From positions 1,922,001 through 1,986,000 of the forward strand of contig NZ_CP046121.1 in assembly GCF_009707485.1 (NCBI RefSeq): 64,000 nucleotides of DNA. Reading direction: 5' to 3'. This document shows, in pieces, positions 15,140 through 23,620 of this stretch. Each line of letters opens with the position of its first letter. Position 1 is the stretch's first letter. Source of the stretch: Nostocoides sp. HKS02. Lineage in GTDB: Bacteria; Actinomycetota; Actinomycetes; Actinomycetales; Dermatophilaceae. The position numbers and the translations under genes were made by a program. The notes below the pieces were generated by a model. That model was given only the letters and a program-made list of their open reading frames with translations, did no database searches and was not told the origin of the DNA.

Positions 15140-17434
15140 CTATTGCTCGGCGGAGCCGGTCTCCTTCAGGGCAAGTCGCGTGGCCTCCTCAATGGGCATC
15201 GTGGCGCCCCTGAGTACGGCTTCGTGCCAGCGGTCTTCGCCGAGCATCGTTCGGGCGTGTGTCAGAAACGGTGCCGCAAGCGCTGCGTCAGGTGCGATGG
15301 AGCGGGTTGAGATCTGTGCGTAGGTGGCGTCGCTGGCGCCGGTGAGCTCGGCGGCGGCTTCGGGCTGGCCGCGGGTGACGGCGAGAACTGCAATGGCGGC
15401 GAGCGCTTCGGCGACGCCCCACTGCTCGTCCAGTGCGACAAATCTGCGCAGCGCGTCGGATAGATGACGGGCTGCGCGGTTGAGGTCGCCGCGGAACAGT
15501 GAGGCGTAGCCCAGCTCGGTCAGTGAGCGGGCGGTGAAGTGCTGGTCGCCGGTGGCCTGGTGGCCAGCGACGGCGTCGGCGAGGAGTTCTTCCGCGCGCT
15601 CGGGGTTGCCGTGGCGAAGGAGGGCGGTGCCGAGGTTCAGTAAGGAGGTCGCGATATGCCAGGTAGCCGTGTTCGCCTTGGCAATGTGAAGGGCGTCCTG
15701 CAGAAGTGCCACCGCGTCGCCGTGGCGTCCTTCGGCCATGGCGATATGACCCAGGATCGTCAGTGCGTTGCGCCGATCCAGCGCGGCGGGGGCGTCGGTC
15801 GAGCATGCGAGCAGCTCGTCGCCGAGGGCTGTGGCGGTCGACAGGTCACCTTGCTGGTAGGCCAGCCACGCGGCTCCCCACAGTGCGGCGGTCCGGTGCG
15901 GTGACCCAGTGGCGCCGGGCAGGGCGAGTGCCCGCTGCAGCCAGGCCCGGCCTTCGTCGAAAGCGCCCTCCATGCGCCAGAACATCCACAGCGCACCGCC
16001 CAGCCGCAGCGCCAGATCAACAGCTCCCGTACGGGTTGCCCAGCTGAGTGCGGTACGCAGGTTGGCGGTTTCCTCACGCAGCTGGGTTCGGCCAGCTTCT
16101 TGTTCGGGACCCAGGATGCGGGGGGCGGCTCTCTCGGCGAGGAACGTGTAGTACTGGGCGTGTCGCGTGCCCATCTCGGTCGCCTCGCCCGCGCAAGCCA
16201 GTTGCTCGGCGGCGTAGTCGCGGATGGGGTCGAGGACATCCCACCGTGAGCCAACGGATTCGTCGTCGGTGTAGACCAAACCTTGCTCGCATAACCGGCC
16301 CATCGCTGGGAGTACGCCGTGGCCTGACGCGTCGACGCCGAGCTGTTCGGCCGCCTCGAGTGTCCAACCCCCGGCGAAGGGTGCCAGCCGACGGAAGAGA
16401 GTGCGGTCGTGTTCGCTGAGCAGGTCGTGGCTCCAGGCGATCGCGGCGCGCATTGTCCGCTGACGCTCGGGCAGGTCCCGCTCCCCGTCGGTCAGCACAT
16501 CCAACGGTCGCTCGAGTGCGGCGCTAAGCACGCGCAACGGCATGTGCCGTACGTTGGCGGCGGCCAGCTCGAGTGCCAGCGGCATTCCGGACAGGCGACG
16601 GCAGATCGCCGCCACCAGATGCGCTGCCTCGGGGTTGTCGACGCCCAGCCTGGGCCGAGCCGCGTGAGCCCGCTGCGTGAACAGCTCCGCTGCTGACACA
16701 TCCGACAGCGACCGAAGTGGGAGTTCGCGCTCCCCACGGATGCGCAGGGGCGCGCGGCTCGTGACGAGAATCTGCAAGTCCGTCGTGTGATCGAGCAACC
16801 CACCGACGTCCGGTCCGGCTGAGACCACGGTCTCGAACGTGTCGAGCACGAGAAGCGCAGCGCGCTCTTCGAGCACTCGCGCCAGCGCCGGGACCAGCGC
16901 GCCGCCGCCGGCTGACGCCTCCACGGTCGTGGCCAGCGTCGCGAGCAACATGTCCGGTTCCTGGAGCCTCGCGAGCTCGACCCAGATGACCTTCCCCGGT
17001 GCGGCAGCGGCGATTCTCCAGCAGACCTCGGCGGCGAGCCGGGACTTCCCGATCCCACCCGGGCCGGTGACCGTGACCAGCCGGACGCCACCGTTGAGCA
17101 TGCTGAGCAGCTCGGTCAGTTCGCTGTCGCGGCCCACTAACGGCGTACGCCGCAACTCGGACCATTGATCCGAGGGCCATCCCGTACTTGGGCCAACCGG
17201 TTCCGTAACGCGCCCGGCTGCGGCAGCCTCGAACGCAACCCGATCCTGGGGGTCGAGATCGAGCGCGTCCGCGAGCGCGCGGGCGGTCACGGGGTACACC
17301 CGGCGGCGCAGGGCACGTTCGATGTCGCTGACCGCACGTTCGCTGATGCCAGCACGCTCGGCGAGCTGCGCCTGGGTGAATCGCGCACGGACGCGATACC
17401 GACGAACAAGATCAGCGAACGCCGCCCCAGTCAC
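15140..17434 (-). CDS. XRE-NB-ARC-TPR transcriptional regulator
   Basis: A 764-residue STAND-type regulator. Residues 1-75 hold an XRE helix-turn-helix (FTQAQLAERAGISERAVSDIE). A NB-ARC-like ATPase follows with Walker A GPGGIGKSRLA (about 125), Walker B ALLVLDTFE and the GLPL-like SGMPLALELAAANV. The C-terminal ~300 residues are TPR-like helices (LGTALLRHGNPERAEELL, LGYASLFRGDLNRAARHL). Such proteins act as ATP-gated activators. The start is GTG 17434. The gene diverges from a SnoaL-like gene at 17570, its most likely target. Confidence 0.9.
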   Translation of the reverse strand: MTGAAFADLVRRYRVRARFTQAQLAERAGISERAVSDIERALRRRVYPVTARALADALDLDPQDRVAFEAAAAGRVTEPVGPSTGWPSDQWSELRRTPLVGRDSELTELLSMLNGGVRLVTVTGPGGIGKSRLAAEVCWRIAAAAPGKVIWVELARLQEPDMLLATLATTVEASAGGGALVPALARVLEERAALLVLDTFETVVSAGPDVGGLLDHTTDLQILVTSRAPLRIRGERELPLRSLSDVSAAELFTQRAHAARPRLGVDNPEAAHLVAAICRRLSGMPLALELAAANVRHMPLRVLSAALERPLDVLTDGERDLPERQRTMRAAIAWSHDLLSEHDRTLFRRLAPFAGGWTLEAAEQLGVDASGHGVLPAMGRLCEQGLVYTDDESVGSRWDVLDPIRDYAAEQLACAGEATEMGTRHAQYYTFLAERAAPRILGPEQEAGRTQLREETANLRTALSWATRTGAVDLALRLGGALWMFWRMEGAFDEGRAWLQRALALPGATGSPHRTAALWGAAWLAYQQGDLSTATALGDELLACSTDAPAALDRRNALTILGHIAMAEGRHGDAVALLQDALHIAKANTATWHIATSLLNLGTALLRHGNPERAEELLADAVAGHQATGDQHFTARSLTELGYASLFRGDLNRAARHLSDALRRFVALDEQWGVAEALAAIAVLAVTRGQPEAAAELTGASDATYAQISTRSIAPDAALAAPFLTHARTMLGEDRWHEAVLRGATMPIEEATRLALKETGSAEQ

Positions 17435-17569
17435 AAGCCTGCTCCTCCTCGTCGAGACGCCGAACTCAAGTTGGTGGGCCAGACGGTGGGAGACGTCGTG
17501 GTCTCGCCTCGGGTCCCGCCGCCATGCTCAGTCCTGACCGCATCATCCACCCTCACCACGGAGGCCACC

Positions 17570-17992
17570 ATGAGCACGCAAACCAACAAGGCGGTCGTTC
17601 GCCGCTACTACGAAGAGGTCCTCAACGCCGGACACGTCGACGCGCTCGATGAGCTGGCGACCCGGGATTACGTCGAGCATGACCCGCTCCCCGGCCAAGG
17701 CGATGGCCGCGATGACCTCAAGCGCCGTGCCACGACGCTGCTCGCGGCGTTCTCCCCGCTCACCTTCATCATCGAGGACCTCATCGCCGAGGACGACAAG
17801 GTCGTCGTTCGCTGGTCCAGCAGCGGGACCCACAACAGTGACTTTCTCGGGATCGCGGCCACGCATCGGCCCTACACCATCAGCGGGATCGACATCCACC
17901 GCCTGGAGGGCAACCAGCTCGCCGAGCACTGGCACGTGGTCGACCAGCTCAGCCAGCTCCAACAGCTCGGTTTGATCCCTGCCCCGGCCTGA
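17570..17992 (+). CDS. SnoaL-like (NTF2-fold) protein
   Basis: A 140-residue protein of the SnoaL/ester-cyclase group: cone-shaped alpha+beta proteins that include polyketide cyclases and many uncharacterised stress enzymes. Typical elements are VVRRYYEEVLNAGHVDALDE at the start, DYVEHDP and the late HRLEGNQLAEHWHVVDQL strand pair. ATG 17570 follows GGAGGCCACC. It diverges from the NB-ARC regulator and precedes an SRPBCC gene by nine bases, suggesting a two-gene operon. The substrate is not predictable. Confidence 0.88.
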   Translation: MSTQTNKAVVRRYYEEVLNAGHVDALDELATRDYVEHDPLPGQGDGRDDLKRRATTLLAAFSPLTFIIEDLIAEDDKVVVRWSSSGTHNSDFLGIAATHRPYTISGIDIHRLEGNQLAEHWHVVDQLSQLQQLGLIPAPA

Positions 17993-18001
17993 GCCACGGC
18001 C

Positions 18002-18580
18002 ATGACAACCGTTGTCTCCCGGTGGGGCGAGCACGGGGCCCGCCCCACTCCGCTCCCCGCCAACACAGCACTCTTCGCTGAACTCGAGGCAGCGGAGTCG
18101 ATCCTCGTGACATGCGACCCACTCGCAGCCTGGACGCTAGCCGCGGACATACCGCGGGTCGGCGAGTTCAGCCCCGAGTGTGTCAGCGCCCGGTGGATCG
18201 GCTCTACTCCGGGGCCACGCGCCGGAGCCCGGTTCGAAGGAACCAACCGCAAGGTCGACGACTCCGACGAGTACATCTGGACCCGGCCCGGCACCGTGGT
18301 CTTAGCCGACGTGGGCCGGTCGTTCGGCTTCGTCGTCGGCGACCGCTACCGCGGCGCCCCGGCCTCCCACTGGGTCTACACGTTCACCCACACCGAGTCG
18401 AACATCTGCCGCATCGACCTCACCTTCCACCATGTGCCCGACGGCCTCACCGGCCTGCGCCTCGCCGCAGATGAAGACCCCGCGCACGCAGTGGAGATCG
18501 TGGCAGCTCGCATGGCTGAACTTCGAGCCGGCATGCAGACCACCCTCGCGGCAATGAAGACCACGCTTGAAGACCGCTGA
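18002..18580 (+). CDS. SRPBCC-family protein
   Basis: A 192-residue START/Bet v1-fold (polyketide cyclase/dehydrase-like) protein. It shows the pattern AAESILVTCDPLAAWTLAADIPRVGEFSP, then a ligand-pocket strand set (GARFEGTNR, EYIWTRPGTV, HWVYTFTHTE) and a long C-terminal helix typical of the fold (HAVEIVAARMAELRAGMQTT). It is probably co-expressed with the SnoaL-like gene nine bases upstream. The ligand is unknown. Confidence 0.82.
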   Translation: MTTVVSRWGEHGARPTPLPANTALFAELEAAESILVTCDPLAAWTLAADIPRVGEFSPECVSARWIGSTPGPRAGARFEGTNRKVDDSDEYIWTRPGTVVLADVGRSFGFVVGDRYRGAPASHWVYTFTHTESNICRIDLTFHHVPDGLTGLRLAADEDPAHAVEIVAARMAELRAGMQTTLAAMKTTLEDR

Positions 18581-18749
18581 TCGCCGCTGTGGCCCGCCGC
18601 TCAAGGACGTGGTAGGCCGAGCGAGAGGGTCCTGCGCCGGTTCGGTGGGGGCCCCATTGGTCCCGCGCCCGCCTACCGGCAGCTGCGCGCCCGGGCCGAG
18701 ACGCAATGGGTGCCAGAGAGATGCGCGCACACCTGGGCACCGAACTCAG

Positions 18750-18941
18750 GATCTGCCGGTCATCTGGGACGCCGACTTCCTGAACGGGCCCAGGACCGCA
18801 GCCGGCATCGACAGCTACGTCCTGTGCGAGATCAACGATTGCGCCGTGTGGCCCTTCCCACCAACGGCTCCATCCACCATTGCCCGCGCCGCGTTCGCCC
18901 GCGTCCGGTCCTGGAAACCAGCCCCGGGCTCAGATCGATGA
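18750..18941 (+). pseudogene. C-terminal remnant of a Cj0069-type ATP-grasp protein
   Basis: The frame carries DLPVIWDADFLNGP, DSYVLCEIND and VWPFPPTAPSTIARAAF, which match the C-terminus of Cj0069-like ATP-grasp domain proteins (DADFLYGP...DTYVLCEINVS...PFP). No start or N-terminal ATP-grasp domain lies upstream, so only the last ~63 codons survive. It is a decayed gene. Confidence 0.55.
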
Positions 18942-19115
18942 TGGAGCCCTGGGACGTCTGCTCGGTGGTGATGAGCCGACGGACGCGCCCTAAAAAGCGG
19001 CGAACCTCCGCGGCTGCTATTGCCGTTGTTGGCGCCTGCTCGCCTCGAGGACGGCTACCGAATGAGCCCGGCCTCGCCTTCCAGTCGACGTCAACACGCG
19101 TGACGCCCCAAGCCT

Positions 19116-19175
19116 ATTCAAGGTTTCTCTTGACAAGGTGCGATGTCAGGATCATATTCAAGTGATTACTTGAAT
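19116..19175 (+). promoter_or_regulatory. Promoter with two ArsR-rhodanese-type operators
   Basis: ATTCAA-N8-TTGACA (19116-19135) contains a consensus -35 TTGACA. After 17 bases comes CATATT, overlapped by ATTCAA-N8-TTGAAT (19156-19175), whose halves are fully palindromic with two further bases on each side. The two sites are 40 bp apart. The same motif flanks the ArsR-rhodanese regulator gene at 23537-23598. Confidence 0.75.
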
Positions 19176-19192
19176 CTATCGGAGGTGCTGAC

Positions 19193-19612
19193 ATGACTCA
19201 GACCACGACCCCAATCGTCCGCCCGGACCCGGCGGGTCGAAGGTCGGCAGGCCGCGAGCTCCTCGAAACTCTGGCCGCACGCGACTTCGACCGGGTGCTG
19301 GACTGCCTCGAGACCGACGCGACCATGCGGGCCCTGCTCCCCAGTGGGCCCGCCGAGTTTCACGGAGCAATCCAGATCGTCGAGAACCTTCGGACCTGGT
19401 TCGGCTGCGCCCACGAGTTCGAAGTACTGAACGGCACCTTTGACGAGGTTGGAGGCAGGCCCCACGTGACATGGCGGTTCCGCCTGCATCCGACTCCGTG
19501 GGGCGATGACGCCTGGCACGTCATCGAACAACAGGCCTACCTGCACGACGGTGAGCGCATCGCGTCAATCGACCTCCTGTGCTCAGGGTTCCAGCCCGAC
19601 GGCCTCAGCTGA
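19193..19612 (+). CDS. SnoaL-like protein under ArsR-type operators
   Basis: A 139-residue NTF2-fold protein (RELLETLAARDFDRVLDCLE, MRALLPSGPAEFHGA, an F/W-rich central sheet). Such folds are often small-molecule cyclases or binders; the role here is unknown. ATG 19193 has GGAGG nine bases upstream. Its promoter carries two copies of the operator found at the ArsR-rhodanese/methyltransferase promoters 4.4 kb away, so it probably belongs to that regulon. Confidence 0.85.
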   Translation: MTQTTTPIVRPDPAGRRSAGRELLETLAARDFDRVLDCLETDATMRALLPSGPAEFHGAIQIVENLRTWFGCAHEFEVLNGTFDEVGGRPHVTWRFRLHPTPWGDDAWHVIEQQAYLHDGERIASIDLLCSGFQPDGLS

Positions 19613-19844
19613 CCCTGAACAGGGATCGGACGATGAAGCCGGGACAACCCACCGGAGAACCACGAAGGACTCTAGGACTCCAAGGACGTCGTCCCGTTCA
19701 CGGTCACCGACCAGGGCAGCGGGGCTTGCCACCTGACCACCTCGAGGCCATCCCACCGGTTCACCCCAGGCCGACGCATCCGACACCCGCGCGAACGGCG
19801 CCACCCGCCCGGGCCTGCGATCTGTCCCGGCATCGGCTACCGGG

Positions 19845-20145
19845 CAGCCCTGCGCCGTGACAACGGGCCAGAGCTCGCCTGCGCAGCGACAGCCGTCTGG
19901 GCGGGAAGACGCGTCGGACTCTCGTTCATTCCGCCTATCGACCGGGGCGCAACGGATACGTCGAGTCGTTCAACAGCCGCATCCGTGACGAATGCCTGCA
20001 CATCAACATCTTCTGGTCCCCCCAAGCCCGCATCGTGATCACCGGCTGGAAGGAGGACGACAACCAACGCCGACAGCAGCGTCCTCGGCTTCGAGGCCCA
20101 AGCGGTCTATGCGGCAGCCTGCACCCAGCGATGAAGATCGACTGA
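19845..20145 (+). pseudogene. IS3-family transposase remnant (frameshifted)
   Basis: Two frames carry the end of an IS3-type DDE transposase: RRDNGPELACAATAVWA with GLSFIPP, then after a frameshift near 19945 GRNGYVESFNSRIRDECLH and ARIVITGWKEDDNQRR. These hold the second Asp (DNGPE) and final Glu (ESFNSR) regions. The N-terminal part and the insertion ends are missing, so it cannot be active. Confidence 0.75.
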
Positions 20146-20284
20146 TTCAGTCATCGTGCGACCCCGAACTTCTGGCAGGTGACCTGGCTGGAAGAACGTC
20201 CGGTCCGGCTATGGATTCATCAGGGCCTCGGGGGCAGGCTGGGCAGGCAGGTCGGATCGCACCTACCAGGGGACGGAAACAGAT

Positions 20285-20707
20285 ATGGATCTCGATGAGT
20301 TCGTCAGCCAGTGTGAGCAGGCATGGCAGATCTTCGTGACCGGCGACCCCGGTCCGGCCAAGCTGCTGTTCTCACGCCGCGACGACGTGACTCTGGCCAA
20401 TCCGTGGGGCCCGGCCGTAACGGGATGGGCGGATGTATCGGCGACGCTCGACGCGGCGGCGGCTCGCTTTCGGAACGGCCACCTGTCAGAACTCGACGTC
20501 CTTAGCAGGTTCGTCTCGGACGGCCTCGCCTGTTATCACGAGATCGAACGGGGCGAGGCAATGATTGGCGGTCGCACGGAGCCGGAGGCTTTTGCTCTTC
20601 GGGTGACCTCCATCTACCGGCGGGAGGATGAACAGTGGCGCATCGTGCTCAGGCATGCGGACCCGATCCTGGCCCCGAGACCAGTCGATGCGTCGATCAG
20701 CAGCTAA
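20285..20707 (+). CDS. SnoaL/DUF4440-like protein
   Basis: A 140-residue NTF2-fold protein, the third in this region. It has an N-terminal helix pair, LANPWGPAVTGWADV and the conserved late strands TSIYRREDEQWRIVLRHADP, as in YybH/DUF4440-type proteins. ATG 20285 is supported by GGGGACGGAAACAG upstream. It stands alone after a transposase scar. Function unknown. Confidence 0.85.
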   Translation: MDLDEFVSQCEQAWQIFVTGDPGPAKLLFSRRDDVTLANPWGPAVTGWADVSATLDAAAARFRNGHLSELDVLSRFVSDGLACYHEIERGEAMIGGRTEPEAFALRVTSIYRREDEQWRIVLRHADPILAPRPVDASISS

Positions 20708-20939
20708 TGCACGATCCGGTGGACGGGGAAGCTCCTTCGGCTACCAGATCCGCTCCGGGGACCGAGGCATGCGGTGCGAGTCCACACCCTGCAGTGGGCC
20801 GAGCTCGCGAGCGGATGTGGCAGGTGGGCTCCGTCATTTGAGGCAGGTGCCTGGTCGGCGCGCTCTCTAGCATCGCGAGCAGGCTGCCGGTACGACATCG
20901 GGTCGTCCGGGACCTGTTCTGTTGAGGGGGAGCATCACG

Positions 20940-21335
20940 ATGCGTCGAACCTTGCTCACTGGCGTTGCCACGCTGCTCATGGTCGCCGCCACGGCCGGTA
21001 CCGCGCTGGCCGACTCCTGCGCGAACGTCAGTCGAGCCGCCCCGGCCGGGTGGACCCCGGCAACGACGTACACCGCGCCGCTGGTCCAGGGCGGCTGGGT
21101 GTGGCTGCCAAGCTTGACCGCAGTGTTCGGGCCGACCGCGCAGTTCCCGCCGTTCTGGGGGAAGATCACGCCTGGAACCGCCGACTCGGTGTTGCTGGGC
21201 GCGCCTGGGATGAATGGCAACTACACCAACGGAAAGACGGTGTCCCTGCTCGGGGTGTCGGCCGTGTGCGACCAGGCCAGTCAGGCGTTCGTGGTCCGTC
21301 AGACCGACCACGGCATCCAGTCCGGCTGCGAGTAG
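20940..21335 (+). CDS. Small secreted protein with cysteine pairs
   Basis: A 131-residue protein with a Sec signal peptide (MRRTLLTGVATLLMVA, cleavage after ALA near residue 24). The mature part is Trp/Pro-rich with cysteines in DSCANVS, SAVCDQ and a terminal SGCE. I do not recognise the family. ATG 20940 follows GAGGGGGAGC. It converges with another secreted-protein gene across the hairpin at 21354. Confidence 0.75.
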   Translation: MRRTLLTGVATLLMVAATAGTALADSCANVSRAAPAGWTPATTYTAPLVQGGWVWLPSLTAVFGPTAQFPPFWGKITPGTADSVLLGAPGMNGNYTNGKTVSLLGVSAVCDQASQAFVVRQTDHGIQSGCE

Positions 21336-21353
21336 CCACTGCGGGTTGAACGG

Positions 21354-21393
21354 AGGCCCACCACGTCGCGGAATGCGCTGGGATGGTGGGCCT
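21354..21393. terminator. Terminator between convergent secreted-protein genes
   Basis: AGGCCCACCA (21354-21363) pairs with TGGTGGGCCT (21384-21393), a perfect 10-bp stem with a 20-base loop. Confidence 0.55.
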
Positions 21394-21413
21394 TCGCGTG
21401 CGGTTCTGGCGGG

Positions 21414-21896
21414 TCAGCGTCCGCAGGAGGCGTGGTCGAAGCTGACCGTGACGGTGCCGTTCGCGTTCATGGTGGCCTGGGCGTTGTCGTGGAACTGCAG
21501 GTGTGAACCGTCGGTGCCGGTGGCGTTGACGTTGAAGGTGGAGTGTTCGACGCCGTTGCGCAGGTTGTTCTCGTCGCCGAACCAGGTCGCGAAGTGACCG
21601 GTGTACGTCACCTTGGACGGGTCGTCGGGGGTGAACGTGAACTGGCCCTCGACCGTGCCGGTGAACCAGGACCCGGTGGAGTTGATGGTGCCGTGGAAGA
21701 TCTGGTTCTCGATGGCGGACACGGTTCCCGGGTCGCCGGTGCACGGGTTCATGTCATGGAACACGTCGACGACCCCATGCAGGTTCTGGGTGAAGGTCGT
21801 CGCGCCGTTCCCGCCGGCGATGGCCGAGGTCGCGCTCAGGGCGAGCGCGGGAACGCTGACCAACGTGGCCAGCAGCAGCTTTGTCCTGGTGTACAT
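21414..21896 (-). CDS. Secreted protein, NPCTGD family (copy 1)
   Basis: A 160-residue protein with a Sec signal (LLLATLVSVPALALSA, cleavage around AIAGG). The mature part has NPCTGD, a run of beta strands with VTYTGHFATWFG and a C-terminus MNANGTVTVSFDHASCG. It is homologous to the protein at 32863-33378, sharing NPCTGD, VTY(T/S)GHAT.W, TGSDGS/TGTDGS..HD.A and MNANGTVTV.FD. The two cysteines could form a disulfide. No function is known to me. Confidence 0.85.
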   Translation of the reverse strand: MYTRTKLLLATLVSVPALALSATSAIAGGNGATTFTQNLHGVVDVFHDMNPCTGDPGTVSAIENQIFHGTINSTGSWFTGTVEGQFTFTPDDPSKVTYTGHFATWFGDENNLRNGVEHSTFNVNATGTDGSHLQFHDNAQATMNANGTVTVSFDHASCGR

Positions 21897-22369
21897 CCGA
21901 ACCTCCTAGGTGCCTGGCCAGTGGTGGGTATGCCGCTGCGCCAACCCCTACGTCAGCACCGGGCGAGCTCGGTGTCATCGTCCAAAATGACGACGGGCCC
22001 ACACCCGCCGAATCTGCTCGGACTGCCACCAGGCGTCACGTCGGGGCACTGTCCAGGGATCGCCTCCTGCCAGCATCCGGAACTGGACCCGCAGGGCAAC
22101 CCCTGGCGCCTACATCACAAGCGGTGCGCACGGCTCGCAGCTGACTAGTCCCCATGGGTGCACAGGGCCTCCTGTGCATAACCGCCCGGCGAGTCTGTCG
22201 AGTTGCGGAAAGGGTGTCGGCGCCACGGGTCTCCCACTCACATCCGGTTGCCAGGGGAAGAGGACTAGTCACCCGAAATCGCCGCTCAAACATTCGTTTG
22301 CCACGTGTGCGGGGAGCGCACATTCCGGCAACGCAAACGCTGGCGCCCTCCGCCCCATTCGCGGCTGGG
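21897..22369. other. Intergenic stretch without recognised genes
   Basis: It holds the promoter region of the secreted-protein gene at 21896 and the trailer of the cupin gene. I see no gene or strong hairpin here. Confidence 0.5.
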
Positions 22370-22723
22370 TCAGCTGGGCTTGGCGTACGCCTTGACGCCG
22401 GTGTCCAGCAGGATGCACGGCTCGTCGCCGTCGGTCCAGGCGTCGTGGCCAGGGTCGAGGTCAAGGACGTCCCCGGGGGTGATGGACAGCTCGGAACCGT
22501 CGTCGAACCGGACGGTCATCTGCCCGGACAGGCAGATGCCGGTGTGGTGGGTCTGGCAGGACTCGGTGCCAGCGATGGGCTTGACGTCGTTGGACCAGCG
22601 CCAGCCTGGTTCGAACACGCCGCGGCCGAGTGTGAAGTCGCCGAGCGTGACTACATCCATGTGGCCGTGTCCGTGGAACGGGCGTTGCTCGTGTGGTGTG
22701 TCGATGTTCTGCTTCTCGGACAT
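22370..22723 (-). CDS. Cupin-domain protein
   Basis: A 117-residue single-domain cupin. Motif 1 appears as GTESCQTHHTGICLSGQMTV and motif 2 as ITPGDVLDLDPGHDAW, the small beta-barrel metal/ligand site with His residues. It starts at ATG 22723, 21 bp after the stop of the ArsM-like methyltransferase on the same strand, so both are probably transcribed from the operator-bearing promoter at 23537-23598. Its role may be sensing or converting a small molecule; the substrate is unknown. Confidence 0.88.
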   Translation of the reverse strand: MSEKQNIDTPHEQRPFHGHGHMDVVTLGDFTLGRGVFEPGWRWSNDVKPIAGTESCQTHHTGICLSGQMTVRFDDGSELSITPGDVLDLDPGHDAWTDGDEPCILLDTGVKAYAKPS

Positions 22724-22744
22724 GGTGACCTCCGGTGGTGTTTG

Positions 22745-23518
22745 TTAGGTGCCGGCCTTGGTGGCCAGGAGGGAGATGCTCTTGACGCCGTAAATGGCGC
22801 TGGCGTCGCGCGCTCGTTCGGAGATGAACGCGTAGGCGTTCTCGCGTTGGTGGGTGATGGCGAACCCGGCAGACTCGATGGCTTCCAGGTAGTGGTCGTG
22901 TTGCGCGGCCCCGCCGATGCAGGAGGCCCACAGGTCGGCGTTGCAGACGATGGCGTCGGTGAGCTGCCGTTCGGTGATGATGTCGGCGATGGCGAGCCGA
23001 CCGCCCGGTCGCAGGACGCGGGCGGCCTCGGCGAACACCGCCTTCTTGTCCGCGCACAAGTTGATGACGCCGTTGGAGATCACGGCGTCGACGCTCGCTT
23101 CGCCGAGTGGGAGGGCCTCGATGCAGCCCTCGCAGAACTCGACCTGGGTGAACCCGGCCTCTTCGGCGAGTCGGCGAGCCTTGTCCAGCTGTTCGGTGGT
23201 GAAGTCGATGCCGTACACACGGCCGGTGTGACCGACGATCCCGGCGGCGTAGAAGGCGTCCATCCCCGAACCGCTCCCGAGGTCGACCACGCTCTCGCCG
23301 GGCGCAAGGTCGGCCAGGTCGAAGAAGTATCCAACTCCGGCGAACGATTCGACTGCGCCGGTCGGCACGTCGCGAAGCCGGTCCGCGTCATAGCCGACGC
23401 GCAGTGCGACCGGCGCCCCCAGCTCGAAGTGGAACTGGTCGTGTGGCTGCTGGGCCACGTGACGGTACATGTCCTTGACCTTGGCCGTGAGCTCCTCGAT
23501 GTCCACCGTGACGCTCAT
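22745..23518 (-). CDS. ArsM-like SAM-dependent methyltransferase
   Basis: A 257-residue class I methyltransferase resembling arsenite methyltransferases. Motif I is VVDLGSGSGMDAFYAA and motif II VYGIDFTTEQLDKAR. The ArsM-type blocks ISNGVINLCADK and ASCIGGA follow, with cysteines at FCEGC, INLC and SCIGG. In canonical ArsM the block reads SNCVINL, so the usual Cys is Gly here with a Cys five residues later. Arsenite is therefore only a guess. ATG 23518 has GGAGG. It diverges from an ArsR-rhodanese gene, with operators between them. Confidence 0.85.
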   Translation of the reverse strand: MSVTVDIEELTAKVKDMYRHVAQQPHDQFHFELGAPVALRVGYDADRLRDVPTGAVESFAGVGYFFDLADLAPGESVVDLGSGSGMDAFYAAGIVGHTGRVYGIDFTTEQLDKARRLAEEAGFTQVEFCEGCIEALPLGEASVDAVISNGVINLCADKKAVFAEAARVLRPGGRLAIADIITERQLTDAIVCNADLWASCIGGAAQHDHYLEAIESAGFAITHQRENAYAFISERARDASAIYGVKSISLLATKAGT

Positions 23519-23536
23519 CGCACACCTCCAGTCCGT

Positions 23537-23598
23537 ATTCAATAGTTCTCTTGAATAAGACTCCTGTATGGTGGGCGTTGTCAAGGAAAATCTTGAAT
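23537..23598. promoter_or_regulatory. Paired ArsR-rhodanese operators in the divergent promoter
   Basis: ATTCAA-N8-TTGAAT at 23537-23556 and TGTCAA-N8-TTGAAT at 23579-23598. Read leftward, the second contains TTGACA as a -35 for the methyltransferase-cupin operon, and the first covers its -10/start region. The starts of the two sites are 42 bp apart. The arrangement mirrors the promoter at 19116-19175. Confidence 0.75.
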
Positions 23599-23620
23599 AA
23601 TGCTGGGACGAGGTGGCGAG

